Source: Microbacteriaceae bacterium (GTDB taxonomy: Bacteria; Actinomycetota; Actinomycetes; Actinomycetales; Microbacteriaceae). Taken from it: a stretch of 64,000 nt of DNA. The stretch lies in the NCBI GenBank assembly GCA_027487865.1, contig JAIYCT010000002.1, forward strand, positions 1 to 64,000. The letters run 5' to 3'. Below the pieces are notes generated by a model, which made no database searches, was not told the origin of the DNA, and saw only the letters and a program-made list of their open reading frames with translations. This document shows positions 16,265 to 27,000 of the stretch, piece after piece. The position numbers were made by a program, and so were the translations under genes. The first letter of the stretch is position 1. Each line of letters begins with the position of its first letter.

Positions 16265-17005
16265 ATGGCAAGACCAGAGAATTCGATTCAGCTTTGGACA
16301 GTTCGAGACCAGCTCGAGCGTGACTTCGACGGCACGCTGGCCCGCCTGGCAGAGTTAGGTTTTCGTGCTGTTGAACCCTTTGGGCTGCCAGCAAATCTGA
16401 ACAAATTGAGCACGGCACTTTCTAACGCAGGCCTGGCCGCTCCAACCGCTCACGGTGATGTTTTGCTAAACCCCGAAGCGGCAATCAAGGCGGCCGTCGA
16501 ACTGGGCACGACTGTCTTGATTGACCCGTATCAACCGGAAGAAATCTTTCAGAGCGAATCAAGTATTCTGCGGCTAGCTGATCAGCTGTCCGCTGCAGCC
16601 GAGCTGGCTGCGCCGCACGGAATCAAGATTGGTTATCACAATCATGACCATGAGTTGAGAAACGAAGTTCGCGGAGTGCCTGCGCTGTTGGCTCTCGCGA
16701 GCATGGTTTCGCAAGATGTCGTCTTTGAGATTGATTTGTTCTGGTGTCAGGTCGCCAACATTGACCCGCTTGATGTTTTGAAAGAGCTGGATGGTCGCGT
16801 TGTTGCACTTCACGCAAAGGACGCACCGATGGATGGGCATGTGAAGGACCAGGTTTCGCTCGGCAAAGGATCGGTTGATGTTTTGGCGTGCGCAAGCCAA
16901 GCGCCAAGCGCTCGTCTGGTTGTCGAATTCGATGAATACAATGGTGACATTTTCGAGGGTGTCGCCGGTTCGCTGAACTATCTCAAAGAGAAAGGGTTCA
17001 ACTGA
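16265..17005 (+). CDS. Sugar isomerase/epimerase-like TIM barrel (AP-endonuclease-2 family)
   Basis: 246 residues. Family marks include a metal-site YHNHDHE, FEIDLFW and HAKD, as in xylose-isomerase-like TIM-barrel proteins (IolE/IolI/YcjR relatives) that act on keto sugars or inositols with a divalent metal. First gene of a three-gene operon; its TGA overlaps the ATG of the next gene. Upstream, TTTCGTCATAA at about 16218-16228 resembles half of the putative GntR operator found elsewhere in the island. Substrate unknown. Confidence 0.8.
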   Translation: MARPENSIQLWTVRDQLERDFDGTLARLAELGFRAVEPFGLPANLNKLSTALSNAGLAAPTAHGDVLLNPEAAIKAAVELGTTVLIDPYQPEEIFQSESSILRLADQLSAAAELAAPHGIKIGYHNHDHELRNEVRGVPALLALASMVSQDVVFEIDLFWCQVANIDPLDVLKELDGRVVALHAKDAPMDGHVKDQVSLGKGSVDVLACASQAPSARLVVEFDEYNGDIFEGVAGSLNYLKEKGFN

Positions 17006-18111
17006 TGACCGCAATGAAGATTGGCCTAATTGGTGCCGGTGTCATCAGTGAACAGTATCTGGAGAACCTAACCAAGGCGAAGTCTGTCTCGGTTGAGATG
17101 GTTTCCGATCTAGATGTTTCTCGAAGCGAGCAACGAGCAAAACAATATGGAATTGCAAGTTTTGGAACGCCCGAACAGTTGCTGGCGCGTGATGACATCG
17201 AGCTGATTGTCAATTTGACGATTCCCAAGGCGCACGAGCAGGTAACCGTTGCCGCGCTGAAGGCCGGTAAGCACGTGTGGAGCGAGAAGCCACTGGCGCT
17301 GGACAAGCTGGCTGCCGGACGAATCAGGCAGCAGGCCAAACAAAGTGGTCGAGAGGTGGGCTGTGCGCCCGACACTTTTCTCGGTCCCGGCATTCAAACG
17401 GGATTGCGATTGATCAGAGAAGGCAGAATCGGCAAGGTCACTGGCGCGACCACCGCTTTCGAAGTCTGCGGGCCCGAGAGTTGGCACCCCAACCCTGACT
17501 TTCTGTATGCCAAAGGCGGCGGGCCGATCTTTGACATGGGTCCTTACTATTTGACTGCGCTGGTTTGCGCCCTGGGTCCGGTGTCTCAGGTCGTGGCTCG
17601 CTCATCACAGGCACGCGACTTCGGAGTTGTCGGCTCTGGGCCAAGGCAAGGCGAAAAGTTTCCGATTGAAGTGCCAACCAACGTGATAGCGCTGATTGAC
17701 TTCTCAGGTGGCGAAACCGCGCAGAGCAGTTTCAGCTTCGACACCGCAAGGCCTAGAGAAGGAGTCCTTGAGATTCACGGCACCGAGGGTTCGCTGGTAA
17801 TACCTGATCCAAACATGCACTACGGATCGCTCCAACTTTTCAGAATCGACACAGGGAGTCGGGAGCCTGAAGAGATTGAATGTGCGGGCGAAGTCATGCA
17901 GCGCGGTGTTGGCGTTATCGATATGATCCACGCAATTGCTCAGGGTAAGCGTCCCAGGGCCGACATTGAGCTCGCTGCTCACGTGGTTGAGGTTATGCAA
18001 GCACTCGAAGAGGCCGCGACTTCAGGCAAAAACGTGAAAATCGAATCGACTACCAAGTCTCCAGAGTTGGTTGATGTTGGTTTCAATCCATGGAACAGTG
18101 TGGGCCAGTGA
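17005..18111 (+). CDS. Gfo/Idh/MocA-family oxidoreductase
   Basis: 368 residues: N-terminal NAD(P) Rossmann fold (IGLIGAGVISEQY), then the conserved SEKPLAL motif whose Lys is catalytic or binds cofactor, then the alpha/beta domain with FDMGPYYLTALV supplying the usual D-x-x-x-H/Y-type site. These enzymes oxidise or reduce a sugar hydroxyl. Coupled by overlap to the epimerase-like gene before it and to a second Gfo/Idh gene after it (GTGA). Confidence 0.87.
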   Translation: MTAMKIGLIGAGVISEQYLENLTKAKSVSVEMVSDLDVSRSEQRAKQYGIASFGTPEQLLARDDIELIVNLTIPKAHEQVTVAALKAGKHVWSEKPLALDKLAAGRIRQQAKQSGREVGCAPDTFLGPGIQTGLRLIREGRIGKVTGATTAFEVCGPESWHPNPDFLYAKGGGPIFDMGPYYLTALVCALGPVSQVVARSSQARDFGVVGSGPRQGEKFPIEVPTNVIALIDFSGGETAQSSFSFDTARPREGVLEIHGTEGSLVIPDPNMHYGSLQLFRIDTGSREPEEIECAGEVMQRGVGVIDMIHAIAQGKRPRADIELAAHVVEVMQALEEAATSGKNVKIESTTKSPELVDVGFNPWNSVGQ

Positions 18112-19199
18112 GTCAGACAGAAAAAACTAAGGTTGTCGCCGCACTCGTGGGTGCGGGATTTATGGGTCGCGTTCACTCGAGAGCATTGCGCGCTGCGGGA
18201 ATCACGATGCGCGGCATCTTGTCGTCTAGCCCGGAAAAGAGCAAGCTCGCTGCGCAAGAACTTGCGATCGAGAACTATTACTCGACTTACGAAGAGTTGC
18301 TAGCCGACGAATCTGTAAATCTTATTCACATTCTCACGCCAAACAGTTCCCACGTTGAACTATCCGAGCGTGCGCTAGCTGCCGGCAAACACGTCGTCTG
18401 CGAAAAGCCGCTGGCTACAACAGCTGCCGACGCGAATAAATTGGCCAAGCAAGCTGGAGAGCTTGGGTTAGTGGGAGCTATCCCTTTCGTCTACCGGTAC
18501 CATCCGATGGTCATAGAGGCCAGAAGCCGGGTTCAGTCTGGAAGCCTTGGTCGGGTGCTGAGCATCAAAGGCGAGTACCTGCAAGATTGGCTTTTGAATG
18601 CGAATGACACAAACTGGCGAGTTGCAGAGCAATCGGGCGGAGCGTCAAGGGCATTTGCCGACATCGGCATTCACCTCTGCGACTTGATTGAGTTCATTTC
18701 GGGCCAGCGAATTGTGAAACTGGTGGCAACCATCGACACAGCACACTCGACTAGAGCAGCACAAAAAGTATCTACCGAGGACATCGCTATGGTTTTGGCC
18801 AGGTTGGACGGCGGTGGCTCGGTCAGCCTCATGGTCTCTCAGGTTGCTGCCGGGCACAAGAATGGCCTTTCGGTTGAGCTGCACGGCACCTCGGAGTCTC
18901 TTCGTTTCGACCAGGAAACCCCCGAGAGCCTTTGGATTGGCCTGCAGGATGGCAGCCGCACAATCATGCGAGATCCAGCATTGCTTTCTGCCGATGCCAA
19001 GAGACTGACCGCTTTGCCCGCTGGTCATCCCGAGGGCTACTTCGACGCGTTTGTGTCGTTTATGCGCGATGTCGAGCAGGCATTGAAAGGCCAGTCACCA
19101 AGCGGACTGCCGGTATTCGAAGACGGTACTCGCGCCGCGGTGCTCACCGAAGCCGTGCTGCTTTCGGCGGCGCAGGGCGCCTGGGTCGAGATTCGCTAG
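18108..19199 (+). CDS. Gfo/Idh/MocA-family oxidoreductase, paralogue of the gene at 59002
   Basis: 363 residues from the GTG overlapping the previous stop. Rossmann motif VGAGFMGRVHSRA, then CEKPLA, then [20 protein letters not shown], which carries the conserved D and H. Long stretches ([21 protein letters not shown]) are shared with the oxidoreductase at 59002 in the ROK-regulated operon, so both probably act on the same or related sugars. It ends convergently, overlapping the SDR gene's stop by 4 bp. Confidence 0.87.
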   Translation: MSQTEKTKVVAALVGAGFMGRVHSRALRAAGITMRGILSSSPEKSKLAAQELAIENYYSTYEELLADESVNLIHILTPNSSHVELSERALAAGKHVVCEKPLATTAADANKLAKQAGELGLVGAIPFVYRYHPMVIEARSRVQSGSLGRVLSIKGEYLQDWLLNANDTNWRVAEQSGGASRAFADIGIHLCDLIEFISGQRIVKLVATIDTAHSTRAAQKVSTEDIAMVLARLDGGGSVSLMVSQVAAGHKNGLSVELHGTSESLRFDQETPESLWIGLQDGSRTIMRDPALLSADAKRLTALPAGHPEGYFDAFVSFMRDVEQALKGQSPSGLPVFEDGTRAAVLTEAVLLSAAQGAWVEIR

Positions 19200-19885
19200 T
19201 AGGTAGCGCGACCGCCACTGATGTCATAGACAGCACCGGTTGAGAAACTGACTTTGTCTGAACATAACCAGGCAACTAGCTCGGCCACTTCTTCAGCCTT
19301 ACCAATTCGCTTCATCGGAATCAGCGAGGTCAATCGCTCGAGCACTTCGCTAGAGGTGTCCTTGTTCATCGGCGTCTCGATAACAGCCGGTGCAATCGTG
19401 TTGACAAGCACACCGGTGGTTGCAAGTTCTTTTCCGACTGACTTCGTGAGCGCAACGACTGCTGCTTTCGTTGCTGAGTAAATCGACAGGTTTGGATTTC
19501 CATCCTTGGCGGCCATGCTCGCAAAGGTGACGATTCGACCCCAACCATTTTCAACCATTGATGGGGCAAACGCCTTTATGAACGATGCTGTGCCGAGAAC
19601 GTTGATTTCAAAAACTGACTTCCACTGCTCTTCGGTTGTTTGTAGAAGCGGGATGTTTGGCCCGACGATCCCTGCCGAAGTAATCAGAATGTCGATATGC
19701 GGCAATTGCTTTGGTAGGTTAGCCACCGCTTCATGGTCAGTTACATCGATTTGAAAATCAGCTCCGGCAGCTATGTCAACGGTAAACACCTTTACACCTT
19801 CTGCCCGGAGTCGAGTTGCGGCAGCCGCACCGAGACCGCTCATGCCTCCGGTAATAAGTGCGGTGCGTTTGACAGATTGCGACAC
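19196..19885 (-). CDS. Short-chain dehydrogenase/reductase
   Basis: 229 residues with the classical SDR marks: TGGMSGLG cofactor loop, NVLG strand, catalytic Ser in TFASMAAKDG, YSATK, and the C-terminal SGGRATY. Last gene of the minus-strand hydrolase operon, starting directly at the previous gene's stop. One of two SDRs in the island; either could be the aldose dehydrogenase or the 2-keto-3-deoxy-aldonate dehydrogenase of the proposed pathway. Confidence 0.85.
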   Translation of the reverse strand: MSQSVKRTALITGGMSGLGAAAATRLRAEGVKVFTVDIAAGADFQIDVTDHEAVANLPKQLPHIDILITSAGIVGPNIPLLQTTEEQWKSVFEINVLGTASFIKAFAPSMVENGWGRIVTFASMAAKDGNPNLSIYSATKAAVVALTKSVGKELATTGVLVNTIAPAVIETPMNKDTSSEVLERLTSLIPMKRIGKAEEVAELVAWLCSDKVSFSTGAVYDISGGRATY

Positions 19886-21145
19886 CTAGGTCCTCCTTGC
19901 AAACTCGACGATGTAGTCACTCAGATACAAGTGCTGGTCACCGGCCATATCTTTAAACCATAGCTTCGAGAACTTTCCAAGGTTGAGGCACGTGCGCTTT
20001 TTCGCCAGCGACTCTTCGGAGTCGTCCGGTTGTAGCGACGGGTACCAAAGGGTGTGGCCAGGTCGATCGACGATCTCAACCGGGGTAGACCACTTCTGCG
20101 AATTGTCTGCCACGCCCAGATCCCTGTTGGGGTTGATGCTCATGTAGAGCTTGCCGCCAACCCAGAATGGGCCGTCTACTCGACCCAGCATCATTACCCA
20201 GCACTGAATCTCATCATTCCAACTCACCGAAGGGCCCCAGTAGTAAAGCTCATCGCCCTGAGAAACACCGCCACCACCATCTTCAGCGGCAATCTGCAGC
20301 GACCTAATAGGCTGGCCGATTCCGTTCCAATCTGCGTTGAAACCCTTGCCATCCCAGCGCTTGGCCTTCTTTTCTGGATTGTCTAAGTCTGCGATTGCGA
20401 TGCGGCCCACGCTCACACATTGGCCGGATGCTTCTTCGGCTGAAGACCAAGTCTCAGGTGAGAAGGGTCCGGGGTAGGCATACTCGCCGAAGAACACGTA
20501 CAGGTACTCTCCGTTTGCAATGGCGCTCGGATCACCCACTCCACCGGGGAAACAGTAGTTCTTGTTGATCGGAAGCCTGATCATTCGATCGTTTCTGTCT
20601 TCGAGAATGATTCCGAGGTTCTTCCAACTGTCGCCACCATCGAGCGACTTCATGATTCCGATTCTTGGTGCGGCTTGAATTGAAGAGTCACCCAGGAGTC
20701 CGGGCGGCCAGTTGTCATCGCTCATGCCCTCGCCGGTTTCAGGCTTGTAAAGCAGAGTGCTCGGATAGTTCTCGTTGTGATAAAGCGAGTAGAGGGTTCT
20801 GCCCGATGCATCATGCGGTGATTGGTAGATGCTCTCGAACCACACGGCTCCGTGCAAACCCTCTTCCTCCGGCTTTACAACCTTAGGAAGATCCGGGCGC
20901 ACAAAAGCCTCAGGAGGAAGCGCAAAGGTCTCGCTCACCGTTGACCCTTCGCCAAACTTGAGTTCGTTGCCGTCACCCCACACCGGGTCTTCGCCGTACT
21001 TACCGGGAAAGATTCTGAACCTGTCCCCAACCCAGGCTGTCGACATGTTGCAGTCGATAAAACTGCCGAAAAGTTGGCGTTCAGTTTGGTGCAGGCGAAC
21101 CACGATGTTTTCAACACCGGTTTCGATTTCTCTGTGGTGACTCAC
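19886..21145 (-). CDS. Unrecognised propeller-like protein (possible glycosidase)
   Basis: 419 residues with no signal peptide. Features suggest a five-bladed propeller like those of GH43/GH117 or sialidase-type proteins: repeated W/Y-rich blades, IMKSLDGGDSWKNLG (Asp-box-like), GGVGDPSAIANGEYLYVFFGEY (blade start with an acidic residue) and YYWGPSVSWNDE. I cannot name the family with certainty or assign catalytic residues. It sits 17 bp after the GH2 gene in a hydrolase operon, so a sugar-active role is inferred. Confidence 0.6.
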   Translation of the reverse strand: MSHHREIETGVENIVVRLHQTERQLFGSFIDCNMSTAWVGDRFRIFPGKYGEDPVWGDGNELKFGEGSTVSETFALPPEAFVRPDLPKVVKPEEEGLHGAVWFESIYQSPHDASGRTLYSLYHNENYPSTLLYKPETGEGMSDDNWPPGLLGDSSIQAAPRIGIMKSLDGGDSWKNLGIILEDRNDRMIRLPINKNYCFPGGVGDPSAIANGEYLYVFFGEYAYPGPFSPETWSSAEEASGQCVSVGRIAIADLDNPEKKAKRWDGKGFNADWNGIGQPIRSLQIAAEDGGGGVSQGDELYYWGPSVSWNDEIQCWVMMLGRVDGPFWVGGKLYMSINPNRDLGVADNSQKWSTPVEIVDRPGHTLWYPSLQPDDSEESLAKKRTCLNLGKFSKLWFKDMAGDQHLYLSDYIVEFARRT

Positions 21146-21162
21146 TTGACTTCCCCTTTCGA

Positions 21163-24099
21163 TTAGCTTGCAAACTCAAACAAAACTTGGCCCGAGAAGT
21201 TCTGAGCGGGCAGTTGGTACTTTGGTAAGACGCCGGGTCCGCAGGCAGCTGTGCCAACCCCAGAGCAGGCGAAGTCGAACACAATGTGTGCGGTCGAGCT
21301 CGCGCCTAAGAAGTGATCGTGCGAAGTCTTAGCAACTTGGTATGGCGACCAAGGTCTGATGGTTAGCCCGACCGGCGAGAAGAACCTGGCCTTGAGCGAG
21401 TTAGCGATTTGAACCGAAGATACCGATGCCCGGCGGCTCGATTCCTGCGGCCTCACGGTGCGCTCTTGCAAATCCTCGATGGTCGACGAGAACCAGCCGA
21501 GCCTAGAGCCCTGCCCGGTGTCTGGGTAGGCGGGCGAAGGCCCTTTACCAAACCAGTGCACAGCGGAATCTGAAGGGGTCGAGATTGTGAACTCGACGCC
21601 CGCTCTAGCCCAGTGCGAAGGCCAAGTTTCCGGCCAGTGCTCGTTGATAATCGCATCGAGCTTGAGCTCGAGACCGGTTGGCTGCATGGTCCAGGTGTAG
21701 GTGCAGTCGACGGCGGCGTTAGTGGCGGCAGCGCCTACCCGAGTCTTTACCGCTATTTGACTTTCGCTGACCTGCTCAATCGAAACCAGGCGGGAAACTA
21801 GCCGGTCGAGACCCAATAGTCGCCAGCGTTCGGCGGCGGCCGGAAACGCGGCTTCTCGCCATGCGGTTCTGAGGTCGTTGTCAGTCGGTGCTCGCCACAG
21901 GCTGATTGCCCAATCGGCCACAGGGGTTTCGCCGATGCGAACCGGTCTTCCGGTTTCTCTGCAAATTTCAAGAACTTCAGAAAGCGAGTGAGACGAATGA
22001 GCTACCGGTGATTCTTGCAATGCGCCTTTGGATGAAACACACTGCGCGCTTGCAACAACCCAGCCTGCTGGAATTGCCCAGCTCGCTGTTTCGTTTGCGA
22101 GCCAAACCGTTAGCAATCCGGTGTTCTGCTTTAGCCCTGCAGAAACCTCCTCAGGCAAACGTAGAACTCTGGTTTCACGTGCGGTGAGAGGTTGGTAGGA
22201 GATGACGCCAGAGCCGACAGTTTTGTTTTCGCTTTCAATCTTCCACTGCAAACTCAGGTGCGAAGTGTCCATGAAGTCGAGTCGGCTGATCATGGTGAGT
22301 TCTGAACCCGAGTCGTTCAAGCTCAGCGATACCGGGGTGTAAACCGCGGCCAAGTCGAGCAACCCAGCGCGTGGTTCGCGAGTTGAACTAACGAGCCCGT
22401 CAATCACAAAGTTCCCGTCGTGAAGTGGTTCACCGAAGTCACCACCGTAATTGGTTTTAGTGATGCCGTTCTCGATTGTTGTGATGCCGTGCTCTAACCA
22501 CTCCCAAATAAACCCACCCATGAGTCGAGGGTGTTTGTCAAACTGTTCTTGGTACTCGGTTAGTCCACCCGGACCGGTTCCCATGGCGTGAGCATATTCG
22601 CAGAGCACGAATGGCATGTTTCTTCTGCGTGCATCAAGCGTTGGGTCTTCGAGCGGCTCTTCTGTGCCGAGACCAACTTGCTCAACGTGAGAGACCGGCG
22701 GATACATCATGCTCCACACATCAACGTGCTCGCAGTCTTGGTCACCCTCGTAGTGCAGCGGTCTTGAGCCGTCAATCAACTTCATAGCCTTGGCCATCGA
22801 ACCTAAATTACGGCCAACCCCGGCCTCATTACCCAGCGACCACATGATGATGCACGCGTGATTCTTATCACGCTGAACCATGCGAACCGCTCGGTCAACA
22901 ATCGCGGCTTCCCATTTTGGGTCGTCGGTTGGGTTGTCGACCCACCCAACGTTTCCAAATCCGTGGGTTTCAAGATCGCACTCATCGATGACCCAGAAAC
23001 CCATTTCGTCTGCCAAATCCAGCAGTAAAGTCGATGGCGGATAGTGCGAAGTTCGAATCGCGTTGATGTTGCTGCGCTTCATAAGCGCCAACTCTTTGCG
23101 CACCGTGTCTTCGTCGACAGCGCGGCCATATAGCGGGTGGTGTTCGTGTCGGTTGACTCCACGAAGTTGAATCGGCACATTGTTCACGGTAAAGACTGTT
23201 CCCTGAATTACAACGGTTCTGAATCCGACTTTTATCTCAACGGTTTCACCGTCTTGACTGTCAATTGAAGTGCTAACCCGCAACGTATAGAGGTTTGGCG
23301 TTTCGGCCGTCCAGGGCTTTGCTGCTTCGATTGTTGCAATTTGATCGTGCTGCAAAGTCGTATCGGTTTCAACCAGCTGCATGCTCACTGCACTGCCGGC
23401 AATGCTTGTCTTCACTCGCACGCGAAGTTTGGCTGCTCCGTTAATCCAGTCGGCTTCGACGGCAACATCTTCGATTGAAACCTTTGGGCGAGCGATTACC
23501 GAAACGTCACGGATGATTCCCGGTAGCCACCATTCATCTTGATCTTCAAGATATGACGCGGCGCTGAAAGTGTAGACGCGAAGCGTGAGGGTGTTGTATG
23601 TATTTGCGCGACCGCTGATATCAAATTCGCTCGGTAGACGACTGCCTCGAACAGAGCCCAGATATTCATCGTTCCACCAGATATCGGCAGCACCCTCGAT
23701 ACCGTCAAATCTCAGGACCGCGCTAGTCGGCGGCACATCCCAGCTAACTTCACGCTGATACTCACCGACGCCATTGCGATCTGGTGGGTAAGGAGGGTCG
23801 ATTGCAAAGGGGTAGTTGACGTTGGTGTAGCTAGGAAGGCCGTGGGGTTGCTTTAGAAACTTGTCCAGGTGCGGCATGACGAAACTTGCCGGCACCGGAA
23901 TGAGTTCGTTGTGACCCTGGTCAAACTTTGGTGCCGAGCTTGCGTCAACAACCCGAGGCAGCCAGCGAAAACGCCACATTCCGTTGAGGTTGGTGGTCGC
24001 GGCGTCAGTCCTAAGCGCAGCTCGGGGAGGAAGGGTGTTCCAACCCGGATCTCTACTTTCCAGTGGTTGAATCATCGTTTTGCCGACCTGGCTAGTCAA
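21163..24099 (-). CDS. lacZ: Beta-galactosidase, GH2 (LacZ type)
   Basis: 978 residues with the LacZ layout: jelly-roll start (SRDPGWNTLPPRA), two sandwich domains, TIM barrel, then the beta-sandwich tail including HWFGKGP (the LacZ motif WFGRGP). The acid/base Glu is at about 425 in GNEAG, the nucleophile at about 501 in CEYAHAMG, and RGVNRHEHHP is present. No signal peptide, so it acts on imported oligosaccharides. The start overlaps the GH38 stop by 8 bp; an alternative ATG lies 8 codons in. Confidence 0.9.
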   Translation of the reverse strand: MTSQVGKTMIQPLESRDPGWNTLPPRAALRTDAATTNLNGMWRFRWLPRVVDASSAPKFDQGHNELIPVPASFVMPHLDKFLKQPHGLPSYTNVNYPFAIDPPYPPDRNGVGEYQREVSWDVPPTSAVLRFDGIEGAADIWWNDEYLGSVRGSRLPSEFDISGRANTYNTLTLRVYTFSAASYLEDQDEWWLPGIIRDVSVIARPKVSIEDVAVEADWINGAAKLRVRVKTSIAGSAVSMQLVETDTTLQHDQIATIEAAKPWTAETPNLYTLRVSTSIDSQDGETVEIKVGFRTVVIQGTVFTVNNVPIQLRGVNRHEHHPLYGRAVDEDTVRKELALMKRSNINAIRTSHYPPSTLLLDLADEMGFWVIDECDLETHGFGNVGWVDNPTDDPKWEAAIVDRAVRMVQRDKNHACIIMWSLGNEAGVGRNLGSMAKAMKLIDGSRPLHYEGDQDCEHVDVWSMMYPPVSHVEQVGLGTEEPLEDPTLDARRRNMPFVLCEYAHAMGTGPGGLTEYQEQFDKHPRLMGGFIWEWLEHGITTIENGITKTNYGGDFGEPLHDGNFVIDGLVSSTREPRAGLLDLAAVYTPVSLSLNDSGSELTMISRLDFMDTSHLSLQWKIESENKTVGSGVISYQPLTARETRVLRLPEEVSAGLKQNTGLLTVWLANETASWAIPAGWVVASAQCVSSKGALQESPVAHSSHSLSEVLEICRETGRPVRIGETPVADWAISLWRAPTDNDLRTAWREAAFPAAAERWRLLGLDRLVSRLVSIEQVSESQIAVKTRVGAAATNAAVDCTYTWTMQPTGLELKLDAIINEHWPETWPSHWARAGVEFTISTPSDSAVHWFGKGPSPAYPDTGQGSRLGWFSSTIEDLQERTVRPQESSRRASVSSVQIANSLKARFFSPVGLTIRPWSPYQVAKTSHDHFLGASSTAHIVFDFACSGVGTAACGPGVLPKYQLPAQNFSGQVLFEFAS

Positions 24100-27000
24100 T
24101 TTTGAGTCCTGAAACTCGCAGTGTGATCACCTGAAAAGGCCTAAATTGCAAGTCAATAGCGTCACCGGCGATCCGATCGGATGAGGTTGGCAGCTCCAAG
24201 AAATCGGTAAGCCAAATCTCTTCGGCGACCCCGGCAAAGCTGATTCGACTGTCGGCGCGACCGCCCGTCGACTCATAGAGCCTCACGATCAGGTCACCGC
24301 TGCCATCCTCGGCAAGTTTCACAGTCTCGACAACTACTTGGTCGGCAGAACTATTCACCAGTGGCGCTACTGTTCGGTTGCCCTGTACCTGACGCGCTGG
24401 GTTGTTTAGGTCGTAACCCAGGCTCACCGCATCTTCGATTGTCGCCGCAGGGCGAAGCTTGAAATTCATCGTGTGCACACCCTGATCGGCTTCCGGGTCT
24501 GGAAACTTGGTTGAGCGCAGCAGTGAGAAACGCACGCTGGTGACTGTTGCACCGTTGGCCTCGGTGGTTCGTTGAACGTCAAATCCGTAGGTTGAGTCGT
24601 TGGCAATCGCAACTCCCCAGTCTTTCTCGTTCAAATACAGATACTTGTGCTGGCAGGACTCGAAGCGGGCAAAATCCCAACTTGTGTTTTCGTGAGTTGG
24701 GCGCTTGACGAAACCGAACTGCGTTTCTGCCGCGACTTCTTCTGCGTGAATGTCAATCGGAAAAGCGAGCTTGAGCATTTTCTCGCTCTCGTGCCAATCA
24801 ATTTCGAAACCGATGTCGATTGACTTTGCGCCCGGCTCGAGTCGAATGGTTTGCACAATCGTGCTGGCATTTTGCGAGGCAGAGCGAAGCACTCGCTTGG
24901 TTTGAATTACCGCGCTGCCATCGTTTTGCTGTCTAACATCGAACTGATCAACAGCGTCTAACACCTGCTTTGAGTTTCGGTAGTGTTCGTCGATGTCCCA
25001 AGCATCCCAGCGCGTTGGGTTGTCATTGTGCAGGTGCAACTCGTTTGCGGGGATACCCGTTGCAATTGCCTCGCGATTTGTTGCCAAAGACAACAGAGAC
25101 AAAATGCGACCCGATCTATCAACTCGCACGCGCAACTCTTCGTTCTCGAGAACTACAAATTCGTCCTGCTCAACGATTGAAGTCGCTTTGGCCAGTTTGC
25201 TCGGTGTGCCTAAGCCAAGCCCAGCAACACCATTTCGTGCAACCGACATCGCGTTCGCTGTTAATGTCTGCGTCGCTGCACCGGCTGATGGGTCGTTTGC
25301 CAAAGCGCTGAGCGATGAGTTGATAATCTCGAGCAGCTCGCCGGTGATCTCGGCATGCCGATTCTCAACCTCTTTGTAAACCCAAGCGATAGCGGTACCA
25401 GGCAAAATGTCGTGGAACTGCATCAGCAGAATGCTCTGCCAAATCTCTTCAAACTTGTCGCTTGGGTAGGTAATGCCCGCTTTGAGGGTTGCGTAGCTCG
25501 CCCAAAGCTCGGCCTCTCGAAGCAGTCCCTCGTTGCGACGGTTGCCCTGCTTGGTCCTGTGCTGTGAGGTCAACACCCCGCGGTGTAGTTCGAGATACAT
25601 CTCGCCGCGCCAGACCGGAGCATTGGCATACTCGCTTCGAGCCTTGGCGAAGAACTCATCGGCCGTCCCCATAGACACCTTTGGCGAACCCTCGAGATCG
25701 CCGGTGCGGTAAGCCGCGGCAATCATTTCGCGGGTTGGTCCGCCGCCGCCATCGCCCCAGCCAAATGGCACGAGCGAAATTGATGCGCGACCCTTTTCAG
25801 AGAAGTTCCTCTCAGCGTGAGCCAACTCTTCACCCGAGAGTTCAGAGATGTAGGTGTCTGCCGATGGGAAGTGTGAGAAGACTCTTGTGCCATCGATGCC
25901 TTCCCACCAGAAGGTGTGGTGCGGCATGCGATTGACCTGGTTCCACGACATCTTCTGACTTAGAAAAGCACTAATGCCCGACTGGGTAACAATCTGCGGG
26001 AGTGAACCCGAGTAACCAAAAGAATCTGGCAACCAGGCTTCGCGTGCGTGCATTGCAAAGTTCTCCTGAAAAAACTTTTGCCCGTAAACAAACTGTCTAA
26101 CCATCGCCTCAGAGCCGGGCATGTTTCCGTCACACTCGACCCACATGCCGCCGACCGGTTTCCATTGACCACTCACCACGCGCTTCTTGATGCCTTCGAA
26201 AACGCTCGGGTAGTGATCTTTGATCCACTTATAGTGCTGGGCAGAAGACGCCGAAAAGATGAAGTCGTCATGCTCATCCATCAGGCTGAGAACGTTGCTA
26301 AAGGTCCTGGCACACTTTCGAACTGTTTCTCGAATTGGCCATAACCATGCCGAGTCGATATGCGCGTGACCGGTTGCGATAATGCGGTGACTTGAAGCGC
26401 TTGCCGGTGAACTCAGCACGGCGGTCAGTTTCCCTCTGGCCTCACTCGCAGAGCCAGAAACATCGCTCGGATCGATCGCATCGAGCATGTCCTCGATGGC
26501 ACGGGTGATCAAATGTCTTCGGGTGCTGTCCTGTGGCAGGCTAACCATGAGGCCGCGTAGGGTGAAGATGTCTTGAGCTAACTCCCAGACCTCGATATCT
26601 CTATGCGCGAGGTGCAGTTTCTTCAGTTCATAAAGCGGCTGCTCAGAAGCGGTATCCCAGTCTCCAAGCGTTGTCGGTTCAAATGTGTATTCGCCGGCGA
26701 CATCGGGGTTCGCTGCAACTTCAAGGTAGAACTCGACCTTTTTGTTGGCGTAAGACCAGGGCAACCAAGAGTTTTTTGGCGCTATGGCCTTAATCGGCTT
26801 GCCGGCTAGGTCGTAGGCCAGGGCTTCGGCCTGAAAGCCCGAGCGAGATGTGTTATAGCCAAAATCGATCACGATTTCGGCGGCCAGTGAACCTTCTTGG
26901 CTAGTGCTCCAGCTTTCTGGAATCGAGCCCGAGACCTTCAACCAAATGGTCGACCAAGCTCGACCGAACCGCCAACCTAGGTCGACAGCTTCGTATTGCT

